A stretch of 9,410 bases of DNA from Gammaproteobacteria bacterium (GTDB lineage: Bacteria > Pseudomonadota > Gammaproteobacteria > Competibacterales > Competibacteraceae). Made by a program: the position numbers and the translations under genes. Within the stretch, counting starts at the first letter, position 1. The number at the start of each line of letters is the position of its first letter. The notes under the pieces are model-generated. The model worked only from the letters and a program-made list of their open reading frames with translations. It was not told the DNA's origin and did not search any database. The DNA lies in contig JAIFNF010000041.1 in NCBI GenBank assembly GCA_020047885.1, positions 1 to 9,410 on the forward strand, given 5' to 3'. Positions 1 through 6,318 of this stretch are shown here, one piece after another.

Positions 1-56
1 AACCAACGACCCCCACCATGTCAAGGTGGTGCTCTAACCAACTGAGCTACGCGCCT
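1..56 (-). tRNA. tRNA-Val (anticodon GAC), 3' part cut off by the window edge
   Basis: Read on the minus strand, the acceptor 5' arm AGGCGCG starts at position 56. It is followed by the D-arm (GCTC, AGTTGGTTA, GAGC), then a perfect five-base-pair anticodon stem CCACC/GGTGG around the loop TTGACAT. The anticodon is therefore GAC, which reads valine GUC codons. The sequence runs through the variable loop into the T-arm and stops at the window edge, so the 3' acceptor strand is not visible. The 5' end follows directly from a recognisable promoter, so this tRNA is the first gene of its transcript. Confidence 0.95.
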
Positions 57-72
57 AAGCGATAGGCGCGGA

Positions 73-101
73 AGAGTACCCAAAGAAACCCGGCTTGGCA
101 A
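73..101 (-). promoter_or_regulatory. Sigma-70 promoter of the tRNA-Val gene
   Basis: On the minus strand a -35 element TTGCCA (101 to 96; five of six consensus bases) is followed by exactly 17 bp and a -10 element TACTCT (78 to 73; four of six). The predicted start is about 10 nt before the mature tRNA 5' end. The bases after the -10 are GC-rich (GCGCC), as in discriminators of stringently controlled stable-RNA promoters. Start position and stringent control are inferred. Confidence 0.65.
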
Positions 102-202
102 GGATTAAATTGCAAAAAGCCCATTTGCGCAGCCCCGCGATTTCCTGCAAAGTTGCCAGATAACCCATCTGCCCGGAACCCGACTCAAAGGAACCTGATT
201 TT

Positions 203-766
203 ATGAAATTCTGTAGCCAGTGCGGCGCTCCCGTCATCCTGCGCACCCCCACGGGCGATAATCGGCCCCGGCATGTTTGCGAGTCCTGCGATACCGTTCA
301 CTACCAGAATCCCAAAATTGTCGCCGGTTGCATTCCCGAATGGCAGGGACGGATTTTGCTCTGTCGGCGCGCTATCGAACCGCGCTATGGGTTGTGGACC
401 TTGCCGGCGGGGTTCATGGAAAACCATGAATCGGCGGTCGCGGCGGCGGCTCGCGAGACCTTGGAGGAGGCCAACGCGGTGGTGGAGAATCTCAGCCTGT
501 ATAGCCTGTACTCCCTGACTCATGTTAGTCAGGTGTATTTGATGTTTCGCGGTCAACTGAAGGATGGGCAGGCCAGCGCCGGTGAGGAAAGTCTGGAGGT
601 GGGTCTGTTTACTGAAGCGGAGATTCCCTGGGAGGAGATGGCGTTTACGGTGGTTCGCGAGACGTTGCAGCACTATTTCGCGGATCGACAGACCGGCTCG
701 TTTACTCTGCATGTTGGCGACATCTTCCTTGAAGCGGAGCACTACCGGGTGCATCGGTATGCCTGA
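203..766 (+). CDS. NUDIX hydrolase with N-terminal zinc ribbon
   Basis: This 187-residue cytosolic enzyme belongs to the NUDIX pyrophosphohydrolases, which cleave nucleoside diphosphates linked to another moiety (NADH, ADP-ribose, FAD and similar). The N-terminus carries a zinc-ribbon with Cys4/Cys7 and Cys26/Cys29, then the conserved stretch HYQNPKIV typical of the Nudix_N_2 type. The catalytic NUDIX box spans about residues 70-92: Gly70, Glu76, the pair Arg84-Glu85, and the metal-binding Glu88-Glu89. The usual glycine near the end of the box is Asn91, a mild deviation. The ATG at 203 is preceded by AAAGGAA (187-193) at good spacing. The gene stands alone, diverges from the tRNA and converges with the phosphatase gene. 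The exact substrate cannot be read from the sequence; NudC-like NADH or ADP-ribose hydrolysis is the likeliest class. Confidence 0.94.
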   Translation: MKFCSQCGAPVILRTPTGDNRPRHVCESCDTVHYQNPKIVAGCIPEWQGRILLCRRAIEPRYGLWTLPAGFMENHESAVAAAARETLEEANAVVENLSLYSLYSLTHVSQVYLMFRGQLKDGQASAGEESLEVGLFTEAEIPWEEMAFTVVRETLQHYFADRQTGSFTLHVGDIFLEAEHYRVHRYA

Positions 767-784
767 GCTTCGACCGACCTCAAA

Positions 785-799
785 TGAGATGCTGTCTCA
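785..799. terminator. Weak hairpin between convergent genes, possible bidirectional terminator
   Basis: TGAGA and TCTCA flank the five-base loop TGCTG in the 63-bp gap between the convergent NUDIX and phosphatase genes. On the minus strand the stem is followed only by TTTG and on the plus strand by AAAAC, so there is no proper U-tract. Position is the main argument; as a rho-independent terminator it is weak. Confidence 0.25.
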
Positions 800-829
800 A
801 AACTCCCCTCGCCCGCGTGCAGAAGAGGG

Positions 830-1666
830 TTATGCATGGCGCAACTGCAGCCGCCAGATGAGTCCGACCGTAATATCATCCCCGCTGCCTTGTTGCGAGG
901 CTTCATGGAGCCAGCCGGTCAAGTTCGGTTTCACGGCCTGCTCGCCTTCATCGCGCAGGAGCGCCCAGTAATCCCGCGCCACTTGCTGAAAACTGGCATC
1001 GTCGCGGTAAGCGTTGGCGTAGCCGTCGGTGGCCGCGAGAATGAGCGCGGGTGGTGCGCCGGCCAGGGTTTGGAAATAGATTTGTACGTCGTTCCACGCC
1101 TTGGGGGAACACAGCGAAGTGGTTTCATTGGCGATCAACCGGGCGTCTTTGGGGATCGGGCGCACCACGTCACCGGATTCCGAAACGGTCAGCAGGTCGC
1201 CATCGCCGAGTTGCAGGTAGAGGATGAAGTTCGCAGCGACGACCACCGTTAGCAGCGTCGTACCGTAAGCCAGTGCCGGGAGCGCTTCGAGCTGGCGGCG
1301 GGCGGCGGCGTCCAGCGGTTCCAATTCCTGTGCAGTGAAGGGCTGGCGCTGGAGCGACCGTTTTACCTGCGCTTGCCAGTGCCGCACGAGAGCCAATGGC
1401 AATTGTTCTTCCGCCCAGTGTTTGATTTGCGAGGGGCTGCCGAGGGTGAAGAGATGACTGCACACCTTTTGCGCGATCGCGACAGCCAGGCGGGCACCAC
1501 GCTGACTGCGAAAACTCTTGGCGCTGCCGTGGCCGTCCGCTAGGGCGACGATCAGCGGTACGTCATCCCGGAACTGGGCGATGCGGATGGCGTCCTGATT
1601 CGGCAATCCGGCGCGGTGATGGGCGGCGCCGCGGACACTGGCTTTGAGGGTCTGCCAATCGTGCAT
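830..1666 (-). CDS. PP2C-family Ser/Thr protein phosphatase (PphC/YegK-like)
   Basis: This 278-residue PPM/PP2C-type phosphatase probably removes phosphates from Ser/Thr placed by the kinase of the same operon. Metal-coordinating motifs appear in family order: NQD near residues 23-25, ADGHG with Asp44-Gly45-His46-Gly47, a central LGDGDLL strand, the ATDGY motif in the second half, and GDDITVG close to the C-terminus with Asp263-Asp264. No membrane segment is evident, so it is cytosolic. It is the last gene of the operon. I chose the ATG at 1666, just after the VWA stop codon at 1675, because the protein then begins like PphC-type enzymes (MHDWQTLKASVRG). A GTG at 1681 overlapping the VWA stop is the alternative and adds five residues. 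No clear Shine-Dalgarno is visible at either, which points to translational coupling. E. coli pphC sits in the comparable yegI/pphC/yegL cluster. Confidence 0.9.
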   Translation of the reverse strand: MHDWQTLKASVRGAAHHRAGLPNQDAIRIAQFRDDVPLIVALADGHGSAKSFRSQRGARLAVAIAQKVCSHLFTLGSPSQIKHWAEEQLPLALVRHWQAQVKRSLQRQPFTAQELEPLDAAARRQLEALPALAYGTTLLTVVVAANFILYLQLGDGDLLTVSESGDVVRPIPKDARLIANETTSLCSPKAWNDVQIYFQTLAGAPPALILAATDGYANAYRDDASFQQVARDYWALLRDEGEQAVKPNLTGWLHEASQQGSGDDITVGLIWRLQLRHA

Positions 1667-1674
1667 GAGCGCGG

Positions 1675-2382
1675 CTACCACACGTCGGCGGCGGAATCGG
1701 GTTTACCCAGCGATACGGGCGGGACGGGAATGGGCACGTTGACGCCTGCGGGGATCGCACCCGCCGCCTGACTGGCTGGGGACGAGGCGGATTTGAGGAC
1801 GGCGGTGGACACCCATTTGATGGAGCGCACCAGCGCCTCGGGGTTATTGGCTTGCAACGGGTGCAGTTCCGGGTGGCCGATAAACTTCTGCAAGACTTCG
1901 GTATCGGCGTCTTCGCCAATCGCAATGGCGATGCGCACGGCCTTTTTGCCCCACGGTTCATCCATCAGCGCTTGCAGGCCCTTGGCGAAATCGTCGGTGG
2001 GCTGACCATCGGAGATCAGCACCAGCACCGGAGGCAAGGCGCGGTCGGTCATCGGCGGGATGCGGAGTTGTTCGGCCAGCATGGTCAGCGCCCGACCCAG
2101 ATCAGTGACCCCATCGGCGGGCAAGTCGGCCCATTTGAAATCAGCGACCGGGGTGGGTTGGGAAACGTGCCACTGCGCCCCGGTCGAGAACTTGAGCGTC
2201 CGCACCAGCACCTCGGCGTTGGGGTTTTCATCAGCAACGCTCTGCATGTGCGGCAAGGCTTCCCGAATGGCGTTATTCAATGCCTGAATCTTGCCGTCGA
2301 TGGACATGGAGCCGGAACAGTCAGTGATCCAGATGAAATGCAGCGGGCGGGTGGCTAATTCACCGCCGGGGCGTTTGGCCAT
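1675..2382 (-). CDS. TerY/YegL-like von Willebrand factor A domain protein
   Basis: This 235-residue protein has a single VWA domain with an intact MIDAS metal site: Asp21-x-Ser23-x-Ser25 in TDCSGSM, Thr93 in the GVTDLG turn, and Asp125 in the LISDGQPTDD strand. VWA domains with a complete MIDAS bind Mg2+ or another divalent ion and organise protein complexes; the closest recognisable group is TerY/YegL (COG4245-like), found beside kinases and PP2C phosphatases. From about residue 195 the tail becomes Ala/Pro/Ser-rich low complexity, probably flexible. The ATG at 2382 has a good upstream AAAGGAAA about seven bases away. The gene ends overlapping the possible GTG start of the phosphatase and lies 73 bp after the DUF1566 gene. 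Its partner or target is not visible in the sequence. Confidence 0.92.
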   Translation of the reverse strand: MAKRPGGELATRPLHFIWITDCSGSMSIDGKIQALNNAIREALPHMQSVADENPNAEVLVRTLKFSTGAQWHVSQPTPVADFKWADLPADGVTDLGRALTMLAEQLRIPPMTDRALPPVLVLISDGQPTDDFAKGLQALMDEPWGKKAVRIAIAIGEDADTEVLQKFIGHPELHPLQANNPEALVRSIKWVSTAVLKSASSPASQAAGAIPAGVNVPIPVPPVSLGKPDSAADVW

Positions 2383-2455
2383 GGGGGTTTCCTTTGGGTG
2401 AGAGGTAGATATTGGTTCAGCACAGCCCGGTAAAGGTTGCCTATGTAAAGTTTAA

Positions 2456-3298
2456 TCACAGTCCGCCGCGCACGAGGCGCACATGTGTGCTGTACACCTT
2501 ATCGTAGGAGTACACGTAGCCATCGTTGAAGTTCACGTAACACACGCCGTCTGGATAGCCGGTGCCAATCGAGGAGGACCAGTACCACGACGCTGACGCG
2601 GGCGTATTCGGGAACGCAGCTTGATCGATCTTGGGGGATTGTGTACCCGCAAGCAGTTTTTGTAGCTCTTCCTTCGTCGGTACCCGCCAGTCACGGTAAC
2701 CGGCATAGCCACCTTGGCGATTGAGCGCGTCCGCCGCATGGAGCGCCTCTTGCCATGTGTATTTTTTTGCCTGACCAGTGCAGGTTCCGTTTTTCCATTC
2801 CTGCCCCAAGGAAAACCGCATCCATTGCAAACCAGTCAGCACGTCGGTCACAGTACCATCGTCGTTATCTCGATAACGAGGGGCAATCAACGGCTTATTT
2901 GCAAGTGTTGGAGGGGCAGACATAACCTTGCGAGCAGTAGACAGTGGGGCGGATGATACTGGCGTCGGCTTGGCCATGGGTGAGGGTTGCACAATAACGC
3001 CCAACGCCAGCGCCCACGATTCCACCGCCCAATGTGCTGCCTCAGTGGTCATCGCCAATTCATCTTCCAACCGCTTATACAATCGCGCCAGCACCATGGA
3101 TTGAGGGATTCCAGCCGGTGCCTTGAGCAAATCTTCGGCGACGCGATTCTTGAGGGCGCTAACCAGTACGAAAATCTCCCGCTTGTGCTGCCCACAATAA
3201 TCTCTCAGCAACGCTTCACAACGACGTGGGTCATCGCATAAAGAGCGCCCATATTCGACGATGAGTTCACGCAGTTTCTGACGGGGTGTATCGTGCAT
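2456..3298 (-). CDS. Adaptor-like N-terminal domain fused to DUF1566 (Lcl C-terminal) domain
   Basis: The 280-residue protein has three parts. Residues 1-101 form a helical-looking domain with three early cysteines (21, 27, 35) and the block AVESWALALG at 91-100; 70 of its first 100 residues are identical, without gaps, to those of the LRR protein in the same operon. Residues about 102-137 are a Pro/Ser/Thr-rich linker. From about residue 138 to the end lies a DUF1566 domain, recognised by DNDDGTVTDVLTGLQWMR, RDWRVPTKEEL, WYWSSS and the terminal VRLVRGG. DUF1566 is related to the C-type-lectin/formylglycine-generating-enzyme fold and usually serves ligand binding. No signal peptide precedes it, so a cytosolic role is likely. 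The ATG at 3298 follows GAGAAA; the upstream bases resemble those before the LRR paralogue, so the ribosome site seems duplicated too. Function of the N-terminal domain is unknown. Confidence 0.9.
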   Translation of the reverse strand: MHDTPRQKLRELIVEYGRSLCDDPRRCEALLRDYCGQHKREIFVLVSALKNRVAEDLLKAPAGIPQSMVLARLYKRLEDELAMTTEAAHWAVESWALALGVIVQPSPMAKPTPVSSAPLSTARKVMSAPPTLANKPLIAPRYRDNDDGTVTDVLTGLQWMRFSLGQEWKNGTCTGQAKKYTWQEALHAADALNRQGGYAGYRDWRVPTKEELQKLLAGTQSPKIDQAAFPNTPASASWYWSSSIGTGYPDGVCYVNFNDGYVYSYDKVYSTHVRLVRGGL

Positions 3299-3337
3299 AA
3301 TAAATTTCTCAGATATTCAGAGACCCAAGACCGTTCT

Positions 3338-3574
3338 TCAGGCGGCGAGCATTTTATTGGCGTAATCTCGACCAGCGGTCATCGGGGGCAACGGCTTACC
3401 GTCTTGCTGATACTGCGCCATCACGTCCTCGACGATAGCGCACAACTCCGCAAACACCTGCTGTTCATCCTGACCGTGACAGCCCCCATAAAATAATCCG
3501 GGGCAACTGCCGACAAAGCACTGATCTTCTTCAGACCATTCTACAATCTTGACGTAGTAAACGCTGGGTTTCAT
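3338..3574 (-). CDS. hicB: HicB-family antitoxin
   Basis: This 78-residue protein matches the HicB-like antitoxin fold (partial RNase H-like): a first strand YYVKIVEWSEED, then the conserved CPGLFYGGCHG loop, and the helix DEQQVFAELCAIVEDVMAQY. HicB binds and neutralises the HicA mRNA interferase. At this length it lacks an obvious C-terminal helix-turn-helix or ribbon-helix-helix, so if the pair autoregulates it is not through a classical added DNA-binding domain. Its ATG overlaps the hicA stop by four bases (ATGA at 3574-3571), so translation is coupled. It ends about 40 bp before the DUF1566 gene. Confidence 0.9.
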   Translation of the reverse strand: MKPSVYYVKIVEWSEEDQCFVGSCPGLFYGGCHGQDEQQVFAELCAIVEDVMAQYQQDGKPLPPMTAGRDYANKMLAA

Positions 3575-3768
3575 TTTTTGGATTCCTCAATGGCGGCTTT
3601 CACCGCATTTTCCTGATAGCGGTGCACATCGTCGCCCGGTTGACCAGAAATCACGACTGGTTTATTCAGCTTGGAATGGGTGAAATTGCGATGACTTCCT
3701 TTTCCACCTCGGTTAGCAAAACCGGCTTGCTGCAAATCTCGAATCAACTCCCGAATCTTTTTAGGCAT
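3571..3768 (-). CDS. hicA: HicA-family toxin (mRNA interferase)
   Basis: This 65-residue protein is a typical small HicA toxin with a double-stranded-RNA-binding-like fold. The signature GGKGSHRNF holds the catalytic His26, preceded by the helix IRELIRDLQQAGF and followed by the strand KPVVISGQPGDD. HicA cleaves mRNA and slows growth when free of HicB. Gene order (toxin first) and the 4-bp overlap with hicB are normal for the family. The start lies only 12 bp after the kinase stop codon, with a weak GAAG-type ribosome site overlapping that stop. The toxin reading frame and catalytic histidine are intact, so the pair is likely functional. Confidence 0.92.
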   Translation of the reverse strand: MPKKIRELIRDLQQAGFANRGGKGSHRNFTHSKLNKPVVISGQPGDDVHRYQENAVKAAIEESKK

Positions 3769-3780
3769 GGCTTGGTTTCT

Positions 3781-5097
3781 TCAAATCCGAATCTCGCCTT
3801 CAACGTGGCCGAAATTCACCTTGACGCCGACCGCCAGCCCGACGCTGCGTCCGGGTTCGACATCGTGAATCATTCCGTCAGTGGTGGTAATGACCCACTT
3901 GGCAGCGGACAGATTTTTCAGGCCCCAGAGATTCCGGTTCTGCGGATGCTGCTGGATCACCGCCACCGGTTGCGACAGGTCATAAAGCCGTTGGGGATCA
4001 ACATGGTGGGGATAGAGTTGGGTATCGTGATTGAGCATGATCACGTCGCGCCCGAGGCGGAGCCGGAATGGGAGCGTCAACGGCTGCTGACAAGACCAGC
4101 AAGCGCCGGGTTGTCCACTATTCGCCCGCAACGCTTCCCCGTCATAAAAGTTCTCTGCGCCGCAATGCCCACAGTACAGAATCGCATCGCGCAACTGCAC
4201 CAGCGCCGCCCGCCATTCGCTTTCCCGAATCCGGGCATGGGGATCGTGCAGACCCGCTGTGAAGGCGCGGGTCAAGCGGTCGCGCAGGAATTGCGGATAG
4301 ATCGGCCAGTACGCTAACGGATTGTCATGCAGACCAGGGACGGGACGGTTGGCGGCATTGGCAGGGTCGAAGATAAACAGCGGCTCGGTGCCGTAAAGCT
4401 TGTTCATCGCGGGCAGATCGAAGCATTTGATCGCGGCTTCCTGCTGCCCCTCCAGCGGATGATGAATGTGGAACAGGTAGAACAGCAGGACGGCCAGCGA
4501 GAATAAATCGGTTTGGGTGCTGGGGGATGCTTCGCCGCGCACCACTTCCGGGGCGATAAAGCGCGGGGTGCCGAGAACACCACTGTTGCCCTGGCCGTCA
4601 ATGGCGACATTGTCGTTATCGCAGACCTGAATATCGCCGGTGTCCGGGTCGAAAAAGACATTGCCGAAGGAAATATCCCGGTAGCACAGGCCCTGGGCGT
4701 GGAGTTCCAGGAACGATTGCGCCAGTTGCAGACCCGCGGTGGTCAGGGCGCGGAACGAGGGTTCGATGCGCCGCTTCATCAGATCGACGATGCCTTTATA
4801 GCGCGGTTCGCGCAGCGGCATGATGTAGCCAAAACCGGGAACGCCGGATGCGGCAGCCAGTTCCATGGGCCAGAGAAAATGCGGACTGGGTGGGCCTTTG
4901 CGGATCAGGGTATCGAGGCTTTGCTGTTGGGCGGGCGTGGCCTGTTCCGGGAAGTACCACTTGAGGGCGACTGGTTTGCTGCCTAATTGGGCGCGGTAGA
5001 CTTCGCCCTGGCCGCCGCCGCCCAGGAAGGTTTCGACCGTGCAGGGATGGCCGGAGGCGGTTTGAACCGTGGAACGGAGCTGCAGGAGTTGGTGCAT
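3781..5097 (-). CDS. Ser/Thr protein kinase with zinc ribbon and FHA-like C-terminal domain (YegI/TerY-P type)
   Basis: The 438-residue protein opens with a protein kinase domain (about 20-300): glycine-rich loop GGGGQG at 26-31, ATP-anchoring Lys46 in VALK, catalytic loop YRDISFGN (Tyr139-Arg140-Asp141, Asn146), Mg2+-binding Asp160 in DND, and APE at 182-184. The HRD histidine is Tyr and DFG is DND, but all catalytic acids and the lysine are present, so activity is plausible. A zinc ribbon follows with Cys309/Cys312 and Cys333/Cys336. The last 100 residues are rich in strands (MLNHDTQLYPHH, WGLKNLS, INFG-like VNFGHVEGEI) and look like an FHA-type beta sandwich, which I infer rather than recognise with certainty. 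No membrane helix is evident. It starts 19 bp after the LRR gene and runs into hicA. With the PP2C and VWA genes it completes a kinase-phosphatase-VWA triad. The ribosome site is weak (GGA eight bases upstream). Confidence 0.93.
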   Translation of the reverse strand: MHQLLQLRSTVQTASGHPCTVETFLGGGGQGEVYRAQLGSKPVALKWYFPEQATPAQQQSLDTLIRKGPPSPHFLWPMELAAASGVPGFGYIMPLREPRYKGIVDLMKRRIEPSFRALTTAGLQLAQSFLELHAQGLCYRDISFGNVFFDPDTGDIQVCDNDNVAIDGQGNSGVLGTPRFIAPEVVRGEASPSTQTDLFSLAVLLFYLFHIHHPLEGQQEAAIKCFDLPAMNKLYGTEPLFIFDPANAANRPVPGLHDNPLAYWPIYPQFLRDRLTRAFTAGLHDPHARIRESEWRAALVQLRDAILYCGHCGAENFYDGEALRANSGQPGACWSCQQPLTLPFRLRLGRDVIMLNHDTQLYPHHVDPQRLYDLSQPVAVIQQHPQNRNLWGLKNLSAAKWVITTTDGMIHDVEPGRSVGLAVGVKVNFGHVEGEIRI

Positions 5098-5116
5098 GGG
5101 GGGATTCCAACGAGCC

Positions 5117-6271
5117 TTATGGGAGAACGCGGGTGTTCGGCAACATTTGCTTTAGTTCTTGCAAGCGAGCGTGGCTTATATTTTGGCATTCACTCAAATT
5201 AAGTGTTTTCAGTTGGGTCATATGCCCTAAATGAGCTAAGACACCTGGACCAGTAATTTTCTTGAATCCACTTAAATCAATAACTTCTAAATTATTAAGT
5301 TTTTCGAGGTATTTTAAACCTTCGTCAGTAACAAAAATATTTCCAAAAATAACTTTAGAACTTAGGTTTAAATTTATTAAACTGTTATAGTTGCTTATGT
5401 AATTAAAACACCTATTTTGAATAGAACTACATCCACTTAAGTCAAGATATACTAAATTTTTAATAATTTTAAGGTTCATCCAATATTCTCTAAAAAAATC
5501 ATGTCCCAATATATTACAAAAACTTAAATCAAGAAATTCCAAATTAATAAATTTTTTAATGTGCATTAATTTGCCGTCATCAAAGTTTTGACATCTACTC
5601 AAACAGAGTCGATTAATTAAGAGATTTGGATCACACATTTCAAGAAAATAGAAATCAGTCACATCTTCAGAAATTTTGAGTTCGACCATTTGCCCTTGAG
5701 GCACGTCAATTTCACCTACAGCAGATTGTTCTTTACCGCCAATTTTAACTTTCCCCACGCTGAATCTAGGAAACTTCAACTTTCCACCAGCAGAAGATAC
5801 TGGAGAAGCAGTAATCACAGGTGAAATGCTATGGGTAGCAAGTTGAGTAGGTTGAAACGCAACGAAATCACGATCTAATCCATGGATGAATTTTGGTGAA
5901 ATACTCTGGGCAACAGGTTGAGTAGGTTGAACAGGAGTCGGTACGGAAACCGGCAATGGCTGACTAATCACGCCCAGAGCCAATGCCCACGACTCCACCG
6001 CCCACTTTGCCGCAGTTTCAGTCAGACCCAATTCATCTTCCAAGCGCTTGGTCAGGCGCGAGAGCAAGATCACTTCGGGTACTCCTGCGGAAGCATTGAG
6101 CAGCTCCGTAGCCACCCGGTTTTCCAGCGCATTGACCAATACGAAGATTTCCCGCTTGTATTGGCCGCAATGATCCTTGAGTAGCGCGCCGCAACGGCGC
6201 GGGTCTTCGCACAGGGAGCGACCATATTGGGCGATGAGTTTGCAGAGTTGCTGGCGGGGTTCGTTGTGCAT
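5117..6271 (-). CDS. Adaptor-like N-terminal domain fused to leucine-rich repeats
   Basis: The 384-residue protein starts with the same N-terminal domain of about 100 residues as the DUF1566 protein (gapless alignment, block AVESWALALG at 91-100). A linker of about 90 residues follows, with a duplicated QPTQ..SISP segment. The C-terminal half is a leucine-rich-repeat array of at least five units (LEFLDLSFCNI, LVYLDLSGCSSI, LINLNLSS, LEVIDLSGFKKI, LKTLNLSECQNI), of the cysteine-containing type used for protein binding. I chose the ATG at 6271 because GAGGAAA (6284-6278) lies six bases upstream and the protein then aligns residue for residue with its paralogue; an in-frame TTG at 6286 is less likely. 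The LRR part (about 5160-5700) is far more AT-rich than the N-terminal part, suggesting a chimera. It is followed after 19 bp by the kinase, so the LRRs may recruit a kinase substrate or trigger. Confidence 0.9.
   Translation of the reverse strand: MHNEPRQQLCKLIAQYGRSLCEDPRRCGALLKDHCGQYKREIFVLVNALENRVATELLNASAGVPEVILLSRLTKRLEDELGLTETAAKWAVESWALALGVISQPLPVSVPTPVQPTQPVAQSISPKFIHGLDRDFVAFQPTQLATHSISPVITASPVSSAGGKLKFPRFSVGKVKIGGKEQSAVGEIDVPQGQMVELKISEDVTDFYFLEMCDPNLLINRLCLSRCQNFDDGKLMHIKKFINLEFLDLSFCNILGHDFFREYWMNLKIIKNLVYLDLSGCSSIQNRCFNYISNYNSLINLNLSSKVIFGNIFVTDEGLKYLEKLNNLEVIDLSGFKKITGPGVLAHLGHMTQLKTLNLSECQNISHARLQELKQMLPNTRVLP
5821..5931 (-). repeat. Imperfect 36-bp direct repeat inside the LRR gene linker (75-bp period)
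   Basis: Positions 5821-5856 and 5896-5931 match at 31 of 36 bases. The offset of 75 bp is 25 codons, so the reading frame is kept and the protein repeats a QPTQ...SISP motif. This looks like an in-frame duplication that lengthened the flexible linker. Confidence 0.8.
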
Positions 6272-6318
6272 CGGAAATTTCCTCAATGATTAGTTAAAAT
6301 CGATAAAATTATTAAAAA

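Noticed and set aside
1..56. tRNA-Val as integration site of an island occupying the rest of the window.
   Set aside because: Integration normally uses the tRNA 3' end, which points out of the window; the island-like genes lie on the 5' side beyond an ordinary NUDIX gene, and no integrase is seen.
185..754. Long minus-strand frame of 189 codons opposite the NUDIX gene.
   Set aside because: The plus strand carries zinc-ribbon and NUDIX motifs with a good ribosome site; the opposite frame shows no motif and is a GC-rich shadow.
785..810. TGTCTCAAAACTCC next to the weak hairpin, reminiscent of terminal repeats of some insertion sequences.
   Set aside because: Only one end is present, no transposase or target duplication is visible, and the similarity is too short to call.
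3622..4317. Plus-strand frame of 231 codons opposite hicA and the kinase C-terminus.
   Set aside because: The minus strand encodes recognisable HicA, zinc ribbon and FHA-like regions in the same bases; the plus frame has no recognisable features.
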